A stretch of 15,515 nucleotides of DNA from Opitutia bacterium UBA7374 (GTDB taxonomy: Bacteria > Verrucomicrobiota > Verrucomicrobiia > Opitutales > Coraliomargaritaceae): the NCBI GenBank assembly GCA_002469895.1, contig DKOA01000046.1, forward strand, positions 1 to 15,515. Reading direction: 5' to 3'. The notes beneath the pieces are model-generated. The model worked only from the letters and a program-made list of their open reading frames with translations. It did not search any database and was not told the DNA's origin. Numbering within the stretch: position 1 is the stretch's first letter; the number at the start of each line of letters is the position of its first letter. Made by a program: the position numbers and the translations under genes. Positions 15,379 to 15,515 of the stretch are shown piece after piece.

Positions 15379-15515
15379 TCTCTTATTATGTTAACTTTTA
15401 CTCTAGATTAACGGAATATCGCTTAGGACAAATCCGTCAAACAGAGAATATCCTATTCGCAATCCATGAGTCTTGCTTTCATTGGATATTTTCATTGATT
15501 CATTTGTGCATATCC
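15379..15515. promoter_or_regulatory. AT-rich upstream region of the TPR gene
   Basis: This 137-base stretch to the right window edge holds no supported gene. On the minus strand a TTGACG at 15440-15435 and a TATTCC at 15418-15413, 16 bases apart, form a weak candidate promoter for the TPR gene. TTAACTTTTACT at 15391-15402 is the reverse complement of AGTAAAAGTTAA at 8318-8329, and TAACGGAA at 15409-15416 is the reverse complement of the core of the tandem repeat at 8390-8411. Confidence 0.3.

Noticed and set aside
15505..15513. DnaA-box-like TGTGCATAT at the right edge
   Set aside because: One site with one mismatch and no cluster; not evidence of an origin.
1..15515. tRNA, rRNA, CRISPR arrays, transposases and attachment sites
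   Set aside because: No cloverleaf-like sequence, regular repeat-spacer array, transposase motif or flanking duplication was seen on reading both strands.

Overview
The window is a dense stretch of bacterial chromosome with 12 protein genes on both strands, very short gaps, and no RNA gene, mobile element or CRISPR array that I can support. Several features fit a Gram-negative, Planctomycetes-Verrucomicrobia-Chlamydiae-type organism, perhaps Verrucomicrobia/Opitutales. These are a moderate GC content, an exosortase-family membrane protein, an Obg without a C-terminal extension, an AAS-like acyl-ACP synthetase, and mostly weak or absent Shine-Dalgarno sequences. The taxonomic call is an inference from gene content, not a search result.

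Layout. At the left edge (1-881, minus) is most of a Ppx/GppA-family phosphatase gene. It is divergent from a plus-strand pair, obg (1023-2051) and an acyl-ACP synthetase-like adenylating enzyme (2048-3616), whose start and stop overlap as ATGA. Converging on this pair from the minus strand is a probable two-gene unit. It consists of dnaE (4576-8286), encoding the DNA polymerase III alpha subunit, followed 39 bases later by an exosortase-family gene (3613-4536). The stop codons of the synthetase and exosortase genes share one CTAG. A 141-base divergent spacer with repeats (8287-8427) separates dnaE from a plus-strand pair: a DUF2071 protein (8428-9123) overlapping a FabA/FabZ-type hydroxyacyl-ACP dehydratase (9114-9584).

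Facing that pair on the minus strand are an RmlD-like short-chain dehydrogenase (10318-11223) and a lipoate/octanoate transferase-family protein (9587-10315), two bases apart. Diverging from them on the plus strand are hisC (11286-12401) and a CNNM/CorC-type DUF21-CBS membrane protein (12398-13711), again overlapping as ATGA. Last comes a minus-strand, membrane-anchored TPR protein (13708-15378), whose stop overlaps that of the CNNM gene, and then a 137-base AT-rich upstream region.

Functionally the window mixes housekeeping genes (replication, ribosome assembly, histidine synthesis, stringent-response or polyphosphate metabolism) with lipid and acyl-carrier chemistry (AAS-like synthetase, dehydratase, lipoyl/octanoyl transferase family) and envelope functions (exosortase, CNNM, TPR). 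I see no clear dedicated new system. The points most worth following are the dnaE-exosortase linkage with its variant Cys motif, the coupled DUF2071-dehydratase pair, the LipM-like cysteine in the lipoate-family protein, and short repeats shared by two promoter regions.
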